Assembly: GCF_003990915.1 (NCBI RefSeq)
Contig: NZ_BHXQ01000003.1
Span: forward strand, 1 to 64,000
DNA from: Chryseotalea sanaruensis
GTDB lineage: Bacteria > Bacteroidota > Bacteroidia > Cytophagales > Cyclobacteriaceae
Reading direction: 5' to 3'
Length of the DNA: 64,000 bases
Shown: one piece after another, positions 56,312-64,000 of the stretch
How positions within the stretch are numbered: position 1 is the first letter of the stretch
Layout: each line of letters opens with the position of its first letter
Notes under the pieces: generated by a model
The model's database searches: none
Told to the model about the DNA's origin: nothing
The model's input: the letters and a program-made list of their open reading frames with translations, nothing else
Made by a program: the position numbers and the translations under genes

Positions 56312-56424
56312 GGATTTGTGCTGATGAAACCGATTTTGCTTTGTATAAAAAAGCGTAAGCAATTTGAGTAGGTTTAAATTGGTAAGCAGACAAAAAAATG
56401 ATCGGAATTTGTTAAATTTAAATT

Positions 56425-56658
56425 ATGAAAACAAGGACATATATTGACTTGGGGTTTGACCAGATTTTGGACTTAGTGAGACAATTGCCAAAAAAAGAGA
56501 AATTACGTCTTTCAAAAGAACTTGAGAGGGACATTATTAATGCTAAACTCACGACATTACTGAAGGCATTCAAAACAGATAATCTGGATCAAGATACAAT
56601 TGATAATGAAGTAGAGATTGTAAGATCTGAGCTATATGCCAAAGCAAAAGCCAAGTAA
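56425..56658 (+). CDS. Antitoxin-like protein of a PIN toxin-antitoxin pair
   Basis: 77 residues, charged and helical, with the start KTRTYIDLGFDQILDLVRQLP and a C terminus rich in Lys/Ala. The segment resembles short antitoxins placed ahead of PIN-domain toxins. It overlaps the toxin gene by 23 bp, typical of coupled antitoxin-toxin genes. I recognise no defined DNA-binding fold, so the antitoxin role rests on the context. Confidence 0.78.
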   Translation: MKTRTYIDLGFDQILDLVRQLPKKEKLRLSKELERDIINAKLTTLLKAFKTDNLDQDTIDNEVEIVRSELYAKAKAK

Positions 56659-57055
56659 AGTAATTATTGATACCAACCTTTGGATCAGTTTTTTAATTGG
56701 CAAAGAACTTCAGAATCTTAAAGACTTAATTGTTACTGAGAAAATACAGCTCATAAGCACGGAACAGCTAATAAGTGAACTAAGAATCGTTGTAAATCGA
56801 CCTAAGCTTCAAAAATATTTTGATAAGGAAAAAGTAACGGAATTAATCTCCTTACTAAACATCGTTTCAGAGAAAGTAAAGATCAAAAAAATTGAAAGCA
56901 TCTGTCGAGATCCTAAAGATGACTTTCTATTAGCCTTATCCAAGCAGAGTAAAGCAAATTATCTGGTCACTGGAGACAAAGACTTATTAGAAATAAAAAT
57001 CTATGGTCGGACTGAAATCATCACAGTAAAGAAGTTTATAGTTAAGATTAACTAA
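56636..57055 (+). CDS. PIN-domain toxin (putative RNase)
   Basis: 139 residues of the PIN family often labelled putative toxin component. Acidic metal-binding residues are in VIIDTNLWISF (D near 11), the central SELRIVV (E), CRDPKDDFLLALS (D) and TGDKDLL (D), matching the four-acid PIN active site. It would cleave RNA when free of its antitoxin. The locus stands alone between dnaE and trxA and has AT-rich codons like the peptide cassette. Confidence 0.87.
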   Translation: MPKQKPSKVIIDTNLWISFLIGKELQNLKDLIVTEKIQLISTEQLISELRIVVNRPKLQKYFDKEKVTELISLLNIVSEKVKIKKIESICRDPKDDFLLALSKQSKANYLVTGDKDLLEIKIYGRTEIITVKKFIVKIN

Positions 57056-57239
57056 TCCAAGGAGCTCGTAGATTTGATCCCTAACCGATTTTTCTCCCCA
57101 AACCACTGATATCCAATAGCCTGAATCTGAACTGGCCTGCTTTTGACTTAAAGCCTTACTTTCCTGTAGCGGTTTTGAACTATTCCCCTTACCTTCGCGT
57201 TCGGTTAGTAGATTATTAAAAACTATTACACATATAACA

Positions 57240-57563
57240 ATGGGAAAGGCAATTGAAATAAACGACTCAAACTTCGAACAGTTTGTAAACTCTGATAAGC
57301 CTGTTTTAGTAGATTTCTGGGCAGAATGGTGCGGTCCTTGCAAAATGATCGGCCCTGTGGTAGAAGAACTTGCCGGTGAATACGAAGGCAAAGCGATAGT
57401 CGGAAAACTTAATGTAGATGAAAACCCAACCATGACAGCCAAGTTTGGCGTACGTAGCATCCCTACCCTATTGGTTTTCAAAAATGGTCAGGTAGTAGAT
57501 AAGCAAGTTGGTGCTGTACCAAAATCGGTATTGGCGCAAAAGCTTACTGCGCAAATGGCTTAA
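57240..57563 (+). CDS. trxA: Thioredoxin
   Basis: 107 residues with the classical WCGPCK active site ([13 protein letters not shown]) and the cis-Pro loop RSIPTLLVF; cytoplasmic, no signal peptide. Length and motifs are those of housekeeping thioredoxin. A terminator follows 30 nt after the stop codon. Confidence 0.97.
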   Translation: MGKAIEINDSNFEQFVNSDKPVLVDFWAEWCGPCKMIGPVVEELAGEYEGKAIVGKLNVDENPTMTAKFGVRSIPTLLVFKNGQVVDKQVGAVPKSVLAQKLTAQMA

Positions 57564-57593
57564 GCTAACCTAATTGATGATACTATAATACTC

Positions 57594-57628
57594 ATAGCCA
57601 GGGGCACAACCCTTGGCTATTGTTTTTT
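57594..57628 (+). terminator. Intrinsic terminator after trxA
   Basis: ATAGCCAGGG (57594-57603) pairs with CCCTTGGCTAT (57610-57620) with one bulged base, and a TGTTTTTT tail follows. Confidence 0.8.
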
Positions 57629-57649
57629 AGGCCTGTTCCGCTTTTACGC

Positions 57650-58624
57650 TTAATTGTTTCTCTCAATTGTAAACTGTACCAACTGAATCAAGGATCGTTT
57701 GTACGTTGAATCAGGCAAATCCTCTACCAAAGCAATGGCATCGGTATGAAAGCGATTCATGATAGTCTGGGCATATTCAATACCTCCAGAATTACGTACA
57801 AATTCAATTACCTCTTTAACCTTCTTAGGCTTGCTGCTTTCATTGCGTACAATGCTCATAATTCTTCTGCGCTCTAACCATGAAGTTTTACTAAGCGCAT
57901 GTATCAATGGCAACGTCATCTTCTTCTCCTTAATATCTATCCCCAAAGGCTTGCCTACCTCTTCTTCCCCATAATCAAAAAGATCATCTTTAATTTGGAA
58001 AGCCATACCAATTTTTTCACCAAACAAGCGCATGGTTTCCACCATTTCATCAGAGGCTCCGGAAGACCTGGCGCCAACAGAACAGCAAGAAGCGATCAGT
58101 GAAGCTGTCTTTTGTCGTATAATCTGAAAGTAAACTTCTTCGGTAATGTTTAGCTGTCGCGACTTCTCCATTTGCAGCAACTCACCTTCACTCATTTCCC
58201 GTACCGCATCCGTTACTATGCTCAGCAAACTAAAATCCTTATGTTCAACGGATAGAATTAAACCCCTGGAAAGCAGAAAGTCGCCAACTAATACTGCAAT
58301 CTTATTCTTCCAAAGTGCATTTACAGAAAAGAATCCCCTACGGTAATCGGCATTGTCAACAACATCATCATGCACAAGGGTGGCAGTGTGTAATAATTCA
58401 ATAAGTGATGCACCACGATAGGTGGCCTCAGTAATTGTACCTGTGGCTCCAGCTGTCAGGAAAACAAACATCGGGCGCATTTGTTTACCCTTGCGCTTCA
58501 CGATGTAATTCATGATTTTGTCAAGCAACAACACCTTCGTTTTCATAGAAGCCCTGAACTTCCGTTCAAACTCATCCATTTCGGAAGCGATCGGTGCCTT
58601 TATGTTTGAAAGTGATAGAGCCAT
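57650..58624 (-). CDS. Polyprenyl diphosphate synthase (all-trans)
   Basis: 324 residues. Both aspartate-rich motifs are present: HDDVVDNADYRRG (FARM, DDxxD) and FQIKDDLFDYG (SARM). The family makes the long isoprenoid chain for quinones (hepta- to octaprenyl), which suits menaquinone in this organism, though chain length cannot be judged from the residues alone with confidence. Sequence positions ahead of the first motif (LIELLHTATLVHD) lack bulky aromatic blockers at the usual spots, consistent with long-chain product. Confidence 0.92.
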   Translation of the reverse strand: MALSLSNIKAPIASEMDEFERKFRASMKTKVLLLDKIMNYIVKRKGKQMRPMFVFLTAGATGTITEATYRGASLIELLHTATLVHDDVVDNADYRRGFFSVNALWKNKIAVLVGDFLLSRGLILSVEHKDFSLLSIVTDAVREMSEGELLQMEKSRQLNITEEVYFQIIRQKTASLIASCCSVGARSSGASDEMVETMRLFGEKIGMAFQIKDDLFDYGEEEVGKPLGIDIKEKKMTLPLIHALSKTSWLERRRIMSIVRNESSKPKKVKEVIEFVRNSGGIEYAQTIMNRFHTDAIALVEDLPDSTYKRSLIQLVQFTIERNN

Positions 58625-58715
58625 GACCGCAATATTAAACCTAATTGTGCAATAGTTTTATCACTAAACAAGAAGATTTCTATACTTGATTAAGTTTTTA
58701 ACCTAAATTTAGCGC

Positions 58716-59570
58716 ATGATGAAATTTATAGACCTGGATAACCGCTGGGAACAACTTGTTCTAGCCCTGGTCGTACTGGTTTTCGCCTTCATCGTGTCGC
58801 TGATCATCAAGTTTAGCATCAATCGTTTTGTAAGAATTGCCTCATCAAAACTTAGGGTCGACCCCACTAAGTACAAATTTCTTAAAAATGCAGTCGATTT
58901 CCTGGTTTATCTTATTGCTACAATTATTATTTTTAAATCTATACCAGAATTAGATGCTTTTGGCAACGGGTTGCTGGCAAGTGCGGGTATAATTGCTGCA
59001 ATTGTAGGCTTCGCATCTCAATCAGCCTTTTCAAATATTGTAAGTGGTATTTTTCTGGTAATCTTCAGACCTTTTAGTGTTGGCGATAGAATAAAAGTAG
59101 GACAACTCTACACTGGAGATGTGGAAGACATAACCTTACGCCACACTGTTATCCGCGACTTCGAAAATAAACGCATCATATTCCCTAATACAGTTATCAG
59201 TAGTGAAGTCATCATAAATTCCACTACTTCAGATGAAAAGGTATGCATGTTTGTAGAGGTAGGTATCTCCTACTCATCACCTATAGATAAAGCGATGGAA
59301 ATTATGCGTAGCGAGGGAGAAAATCATCCTTATTTTATCGACAATAGATCTGAAGATGATATAGCTGCCAATGTTCCCTCAGTTACTGTTCGTGTTATAC
59401 AACTGGCCGACTCATCTGTTCAACTCCGCGCATCAGTCTGGGCCAAAGATCCATCAACAGGTTTTGCCATGAAGTGTGATCTATTGAAATCCATTAAAGA
59501 AAGATTTGAAAGCGAAGGAATTGAAATACCATTCCCGCATCGGGTAGTAATAATGAAAAATCAAGAATGA
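58716..59570 (+). CDS. MscS-family mechanosensitive channel
   Basis: 284 residues, starting at the first of two adjacent ATG codons. Three membrane helices occupy about 12-110; the pore helix (LLASAGIIAAIVGFASQSAF) and the following beta domain (FRPFSVGDRIKVGQLYTGDVE) are the family signature. It would protect against hypo-osmotic shock. Its stop overlaps the next gene's start (ATGA), so it is coupled to the CorA-type transporter. Confidence 0.93.
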   Translation: MMKFIDLDNRWEQLVLALVVLVFAFIVSLIIKFSINRFVRIASSKLRVDPTKYKFLKNAVDFLVYLIATIIIFKSIPELDAFGNGLLASAGIIAAIVGFASQSAFSNIVSGIFLVIFRPFSVGDRIKVGQLYTGDVEDITLRHTVIRDFENKRIIFPNTVISSEVIINSTTSDEKVCMFVEVGISYSSPIDKAMEIMRSEGENHPYFIDNRSEDDIAANVPSVTVRVIQLADSSVQLRASVWAKDPSTGFAMKCDLLKSIKERFESEGIEIPFPHRVVIMKNQE

Positions 59571-60589
59571 CCAATTCCAACCATAGCCCTACTGAATTAC
59601 CCCTTGGAGAAGGTCCGGTTATCCTTGAATTGATCCGTTATGACAGAGAAACATATGACCGATTCAATAACCTTGGTGCAAATGAAATAATTGAAAACCT
59701 CGATAGTAAAAAGGTTAATTGGGTAAATGTAGATGGCTTGCAAGACAAGAAGATACTTGACAAGTTGCAAGCTCATTTCTGCCTGCATACCCTACTTGTT
59801 GATGATATTACTAACGACCAGAGACCAAAAGCAGAGGAGTATGACGACTACCTTTTCTTTACTTTAAAAATGCTTTATCGCATTGAAGGGCGAACAATAG
59901 ATTACGAACAGATCAGTTTTGTATTAAGCACTAATTACCTTATCTCTTTTCAAGAAAAGGAGGGGGATTTATTTGATCATTTTAGAGAACGCATTAGACT
60001 TGATCAGGGGCGCGTTCGCAAGCAACAAGCGGATTATTTGTTGTACAGACTATTGGATACAATAGTTGATAATTATTATATCATCTTAGAAAAAATTGGG
60101 GAGCAGATAGAAGATATTGAAGAAGAAATAGATAAAGGATCTACACATCAAACTTTTAAACAAATACAAAAAATAAAAAAAGAGCTTATCTTTTTACGCA
60201 AGGCGGTTTATCCACTAAGGGATGCGGTAAGCAAACTTGTAAAAGGTGAAACAAGTTTTATTAAAGATGAAACACTTCGCTTTTACGCTGATATCTATGA
60301 TCATGTTGTGCATCTTATTGATTCGTTAGATACTTATAAAGATTTGACCTCAGCCCTTATGGATATACACATGAACACACAAAATAACCGCATGACAGAA
60401 GTTATGAAAGTGTTGGCTGTAATCTCCACTATCTTTATTCCACTTACTTTTATCGTGGGTGTTTATGGAATGAACTTCGACAATATGCCAGAACTGCACG
60501 CCCGATGGGGTTATCCCCTAACCTGGGTAGTGATGGTGTGTATAGGCGCGGGAATGCTGTTGTTCTTCAAAAAGAAAAAATGGTTTTAA
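59567..60589 (+). CDS. corA: CorA-family magnesium/divalent cation transporter
   Basis: 340 residues. A large cytoplasmic N-terminal domain with long helices is followed by two C-terminal membrane helices; the selectivity motif GMN occurs in VGVYGMNFDNMPE, and the C terminus is basic (FFKKKKWF). It forms pentameric Mg/Co/Ni channels. It is translated together with the MscS-type channel. Confidence 0.95.
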   Translation: MTNSNHSPTELPLGEGPVILELIRYDRETYDRFNNLGANEIIENLDSKKVNWVNVDGLQDKKILDKLQAHFCLHTLLVDDITNDQRPKAEEYDDYLFFTLKMLYRIEGRTIDYEQISFVLSTNYLISFQEKEGDLFDHFRERIRLDQGRVRKQQADYLLYRLLDTIVDNYYIILEKIGEQIEDIEEEIDKGSTHQTFKQIQKIKKELIFLRKAVYPLRDAVSKLVKGETSFIKDETLRFYADIYDHVVHLIDSLDTYKDLTSALMDIHMNTQNNRMTEVMKVLAVISTIFIPLTFIVGVYGMNFDNMPELHARWGYPLTWVVMVCIGAGMLLFFKKKKWF

Positions 60590-60646
60590 AACAAATAACT
60601 TTGCCTTAAAAAATTATTTTATATTTAGACTTGAAACCCTGTTGGA

Positions 60647-61606
60647 ATGTTTTGGACTATAGTATTACTATTCACTGGCTTTGCTGTTTTAATTAAAGGC
60701 GCGGATTTTCTGGTTAATGGTGCTTCTTCGTTAGCCAAAAAAATGAACATTTCTAACCTTGCCATTGGCCTCACCGTTGTGGCTTTTGGTACCTCTGCTC
60801 CTGAACTCATTGTAAGTTTACTTTCTGCTTATAATGGCGCTGCTGACGCTTCTTTCGGTAATGCTATTGGGAGCAATAATTTTAACTTGTTTTTCATTCT
60901 AGGCATTGCCGGCTTAATCTATCCTTTAGTAGTGCAGCGTAGCACAATCAAGTACGAAGTACCTCTATCCATTTTGGCAGCTGTTGTTCTGTTTGTTTTG
61001 GTTAACGATAGCATGATTTGGGGCAGTGAAAACGATATGCTCTCCAGAACTGATGCTCTAATATTATTGGGCTTCTTTGGATTGTTCATGTTCTATATTG
61101 TTAGAACAATGAAAAATAATACTGATCTAGATCAAACGAATGTAAAAATATATAAAAATTGGTTAGCGATTGTTATGTCAGTCGCTGGACTTGTAATGCT
61201 GGTAGGAGGTGGTAAACTCGTAGTTGATAATGCCATTCTGATTGCAAAAGATTTTGGCATGAGTAATAAATTAATCGGACTCACAATTTTAGCAGCTGGT
61301 ACTTCACTTCCTGAGTTAGTTACCTCATGCGTGGCAGCTTATAGAAAAAATACAGACATCGCTATTGGTAACGTAATCGGATCTAATATTTTTAATATCT
61401 TCTTTATCCTGGGCATTACAGGAACAGTGAGTCCTCTGCAATATACATCGGTTCTGAATTTTGATATAGCAGTGCTTATTGGTGGAACTATCCTGTTAAT
61501 GGTATTCATGTTTACCATTAACACCAGAAAGTTGGATCGATGGGAAGCATTGATATTATTTTTAGGCTACATCACCTATACTGCGTATTTGGTTGGCATG
61601 GATTAG
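60647..61606 (+). CDS. Calcium/sodium antiporter (CaCA, YrbG type)
   Basis: 319 residues with two inverted alpha-repeats: GTSAPELIVSLLSA with GNAIGSNNFNLFFILG, and GTSLPELVTSCVAA with GNVIGSNIFNIFFILG, each carrying the ion-binding Glu and Asn/Asp. About ten membrane helices. It exchanges Ca2+ for Na+ (or H+) at the inner membrane. It lies close after corA in a small ion-transport group. Confidence 0.93.
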   Translation: MFWTIVLLFTGFAVLIKGADFLVNGASSLAKKMNISNLAIGLTVVAFGTSAPELIVSLLSAYNGAADASFGNAIGSNNFNLFFILGIAGLIYPLVVQRSTIKYEVPLSILAAVVLFVLVNDSMIWGSENDMLSRTDALILLGFFGLFMFYIVRTMKNNTDLDQTNVKIYKNWLAIVMSVAGLVMLVGGGKLVVDNAILIAKDFGMSNKLIGLTILAAGTSLPELVTSCVAAYRKNTDIAIGNVIGSNIFNIFFILGITGTVSPLQYTSVLNFDIAVLIGGTILLMVFMFTINTRKLDRWEALILFLGYITYTAYLVGMD

Positions 61607-61619
61607 TTTACCTTCTATT

Positions 61620-63602
61620 CTATTTCCAAAAACGAAGTAGCATGACTTCAATTAACACAGACAGTATGGATAGTATAAGTGCATACTTCCATAAACTAAC
61701 ACCTTGATAATTTTCTTTTAGTACTTCGGCAATTTCACTTGAGGAACTTGAGTCGAGATCATATACATCTGCACTACTGCCAAAGAAATCAGTCAGTTCA
61801 TTTCTGGAAAGTGATTTCATAATTGATTCACTTTTGGTCATGTTAAAAGCAATGGTACTTAACGTATCATTTTGTATGGTGGCTTGATAGTGCCCCGGCT
61901 CCAAATCCAACCCCGCCAAATCAATCAACACTTGTTTATTAACATTACGCTGTGCCGGAGTTACTTCAGTCTCTCCCTTTAAAGTAATCAATTGATTATC
62001 GTTTAAAGAGTCTGCGCTTAGGCTTAGAAGATTCTGTGAAAGTAACTGATACAGTTGTTTATCACTTCGTCTGCTAAAAGCAGCAATGCGATACATGACC
62101 GGAACAACCAACGCATGATTTAAAAATGTGCCATGCGTACTCTGCATTGGCCCACCCATAACGTAAAGTCTGCCCTGTTGCTGAAAAAGTGAAAGATAGG
62201 GAAGATCATCTTGTTGCTTTAATATTGCCTGCCTATCATCACCCCAGGTAATACTATTTCTAACCAACGGCATAGCCATTTGCGAAGGTTGTTCTTGAAA
62301 CACATTATTAAAGAAAGGATTCTTACTATCCGGTTTTGTCAACTCCAGCAATTTTTCCTGTTTACTAACCATAATAGAAGGCAATAAACTTTGATAAGAA
62401 GCAACATCAGGATTAGCAGCAGGTATTAATAAAACAGTACCCCCGGCTTCCATAAAATCACTTAATACCGCTAGTAGAGATTGGTCTAACCTTTCTAATT
62501 CATTAAGCACAATTAAATCAGCTTGTGCTAGTTGCGAGTAGTCAATATTGCTGCCAACACGGTTTATTAAATCGAATAACTGGTTATTCGCATAAATTTT
62601 CTTAACAACAGATGAAGAATTTTGCTCAGTTATCTGTACAATTTTAATACGGTTAGCAAAATTGAGTGACAGGTAGAATTCATTATCAAAAGTAATGGGT
62701 GTGTCGCCAAAAGAAATAACTGCCTGATGAATTCCTGCCTGGTTATTATTTAAAACAAAACTCACTTCCTTTTCACTATTTGCCGGTATATCTGTAGTAG
62801 TCGTGCCAACTTGTAAACCATCTACAACCAACCGAACATTGAGTTGAGTTCTGTCTGCATCGCCATCATTAACTAAACGTAGGCTAAGTGTGTTTTGCTC
62901 TCCACCTATTGCAAAAGGGTTATCTAAAAAAGCTGTATCAATGTAAATATTACTTTTTGCTGTAATCTGAAATGGGACAAGGTGAAATCTTCTGCTACTA
63001 TCAGGTTGTAGTGTTTTGCCAAATGTAGACTGTTGAAAATCTGATAACCAGAAAATATCGCGTTCATTTCCAAGCCTGTTAAACCTGGATACTATTTCAT
63101 CTGCTGTTCTGATCTTGCTTCCTAACCGAAACTTGGCTAAGGCTTCTTGAACTTCGGCCTTTGTTTTCAATGTATTTGCAAAAGGCTCAAAATCGTTGGT
63201 TAATAAACGGTAACGAGTATCTGCAGGAAAAACATCAGTAATGGTTCGTGCAGCAATTAAGGCTGCATCAAAAGTCCGCGATGCACCATCTGTAGGAGAA
63301 GACATACTGAGCGAATTATCAATATATATAGCAATGTGATCGCCTGCCTGTAGCTGCTGTTTGGCGGGTAGTATCGGTTGGGCAAATACAACAACAAGGA
63401 AAAACAGGAACAGCAATCTGCTCGCCAAAACGAGCCAATGTTTAAGTCTTCTTTTAGCGGATGAGGTCTCTTGAACCTCGCGGATAAAGCGGGTGCTCGA
63501 AAAGTAGATTTTCTGTGTTCTTCTGAAATTAAAAAGATGAATAATCAGGGGAATTGCCAGGGCAAACAAAGCCCAGAGAAAACCTGGATATAAAAACGTC
63601 AT
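61620..63602 (-). CDS. BatA/von Willebrand factor A domain membrane protein
   Basis: 660 residues. The N terminus has the BatA module with two membrane helices (FLWALFALAIPLIIHLFNFRR and LVLASRLLFLFFLVVVF). A vWA-like domain follows with the MIDAS motif DNSLSMS in IAIYIDNSLSMS, then Ig-like and glutamine amidotransferase-like segments (LIVLNELERLDQSLL, GGTVLLIPAAN), and a final membrane helix. The long form is widespread in Bacteroidota, often with MoxR-type ATPases, and is related to the aerotolerance (Bat) proteins; its exact role is unknown. Confidence 0.88.
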   Translation of the reverse strand: MTFLYPGFLWALFALAIPLIIHLFNFRRTQKIYFSSTRFIREVQETSSAKRRLKHWLVLASRLLFLFFLVVVFAQPILPAKQQLQAGDHIAIYIDNSLSMSSPTDGASRTFDAALIAARTITDVFPADTRYRLLTNDFEPFANTLKTKAEVQEALAKFRLGSKIRTADEIVSRFNRLGNERDIFWLSDFQQSTFGKTLQPDSSRRFHLVPFQITAKSNIYIDTAFLDNPFAIGGEQNTLSLRLVNDGDADRTQLNVRLVVDGLQVGTTTTDIPANSEKEVSFVLNNNQAGIHQAVISFGDTPITFDNEFYLSLNFANRIKIVQITEQNSSSVVKKIYANNQLFDLINRVGSNIDYSQLAQADLIVLNELERLDQSLLAVLSDFMEAGGTVLLIPAANPDVASYQSLLPSIMVSKQEKLLELTKPDSKNPFFNNVFQEQPSQMAMPLVRNSITWGDDRQAILKQQDDLPYLSLFQQQGRLYVMGGPMQSTHGTFLNHALVVPVMYRIAAFSRRSDKQLYQLLSQNLLSLSADSLNDNQLITLKGETEVTPAQRNVNKQVLIDLAGLDLEPGHYQATIQNDTLSTIAFNMTKSESIMKSLSRNELTDFFGSSADVYDLDSSSSSEIAEVLKENYQGVSLWKYALILSILSVLIEVMLLRFWK

Positions 63603-63669
63603 TTGGTAAAAGTAATAGGCTTATCACTAAGTAAAAAACCGAAAATAAAGAAACCTACACTCTTTGCGT

Positions 63670-63700
63670 AAAAGGGTAGTTGCAACGGCACAACTACCCT
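63670..63700 (-). terminator. Probable terminator upstream of the BatA gene
   Basis: AGGGTAGTTG (63673-63682) and CAACTACCCT (63691-63700) form a perfect 10-bp stem with an 8-nt loop and are followed by TTTTA on the minus strand. It would end the single-strand-binding protein transcript about 150 nt past its stop codon, before the BatA gene. Confidence 0.7.
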
Positions 63701-63848
63701 ATTATTGGTTACTATTCTTTGTCAGCTTAAAAGGTTAAAAGCTATTTTACCAATGCGTCCCTCTTTCGGTGGCCTGTGCATACCCAAAGGCAAAAGGGTA
63801 AATTTACCGTTAATCTGTTACTCTGCATCATCCATCACCTAACACATA

Positions 63849-64000
63849 TCATTTCTTATCTCCCAACATCAACAAATCATTTACGACTATTTCTGTTATA
63901 TGTCTCTTCTCACCTTCTGGCGTTTCATAATCACGGTGCACAAGTTTTCCTTCTACACAAACCTCATTTCCCTTTTTAAGGTATTTCTCAGCAACGCCAG
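63849..64000 (-). CDS. ssb: Single-strand DNA-binding protein, 3' part only
   Basis: The last 49 codons and stop of an OB-fold protein are read from the window edge: GVAEKYLKKGNEVCVEG, KLVHRDYETPEGEKRHITE and VVNDLLMLGDKK, which match the end of bacterial SSB OB folds. The gene stops straight after the fold; the usual flexible tail and acidic tip (DDxPF) are absent. It is therefore a tail-less paralogue or a short form. The 5' part lies beyond position 64000. Confidence 0.85.
   Translation of the reverse strand, partial: GVAEKYLKKGNEVCVEGKLVHRDYETPEGEKRHITEIVVNDLLMLGDKK

Noticed and set aside
57195-57239. TACCTTCG before trxA as a -7 box
   Set aside because: One mismatch and no TTG/TTTG at the required distance; spacing to the nearest TTTTG is only 12 nt.
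63776-63979. 67-codon plus-strand ORF at the right end
   Set aside because: It is antisense to the SSB OB-fold codons, which show clear family motifs on the minus strand.

Overview
The window reads as a chromosomal segment of a member of the Bacteroidota, most like a Cytophagales-type organism. The pointers are: a type IX secretion C-terminal sorting domain on a 1308-residue secreted protein; promoters of the TTTG-N19-TAnnTTTG form; Bacteroidota-typical families (putative porin, PorT-like barrels, BatA/vWA, CarboxypepD_reg domains, TPR plus YaiO barrel); a DnaQ-DnaE fused replicative polymerase; menaquinone synthesis through MenF/D/B/E; moderate to low GC; and almost no Shine-Dalgarno sites. 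No species can be named from the sequence alone.

Layout. 1-830: the end of a CRISPR array whose repeat looks like the type II-C kind of this phylum, a candidate tracrRNA beside it, and tRNA-Leu(CAA) with its own promoter and terminator. 836-8639: a hybrid histidine kinase diverging from a tight operon of response regulator, membrane HEAT protein, processive family-2 glycosyltransferase and TPR/YaiO outer-membrane barrel, probably an exopolysaccharide system. 8755-13214: a probable heme/iron uptake cluster whose TonB-dependent receptor is broken by one in-frame stop, followed by a PepSY-type membrane protein and a SlyD-like isomerase. 13269-16978: two FtsX/MacB-type permeases. 17103-22711: a secreted amidotransferase-like protein, a lipoprotein and the T9SS cargo. 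22828-26378: a PH-domain protein, a putative porin and LpxK. 26451-30460: Nif3-like protein, a degenerate zinc-ribbon coiled-coil protein, a TPR protein and a phosphatase. 30579-36411: menaquinone genes (thioesterase, menF, menD, menB, menE). 36599-42791: YebC, two barrels, two SDRs, MlaE/MlaF and a nitrilase.

43303-48102 is the most striking region: an AT-rich, tightly coupled five-gene cassette made of a 62-residue double-glycine-leader peptide with four core cysteines, a secreted CarboxypepD_reg-domain protein, an unrecognised polytopic membrane protein, a membrane-anchored CxxC redoxin and a C39 peptidase-containing ABC exporter. It looks like a self-contained locus for making, oxidising, cleaving and exporting a small secreted peptide (bacteriocin or signal).

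48177-64000 returns to core genes: succinate dehydrogenase/fumarate reductase (sdhCAB) with its promoter and terminator, an overlooked 34-residue membrane protein, dnaE, a PIN-type toxin-antitoxin pair, thioredoxin, a polyprenyl diphosphate synthase, three ion-transport genes (MscS, CorA, Ca/Na antiporter), a BatA/vWA protein and the 3' end of a short single-strand-binding protein. Two families of dispersed palindromic repeats are scattered through the intergenic spaces.
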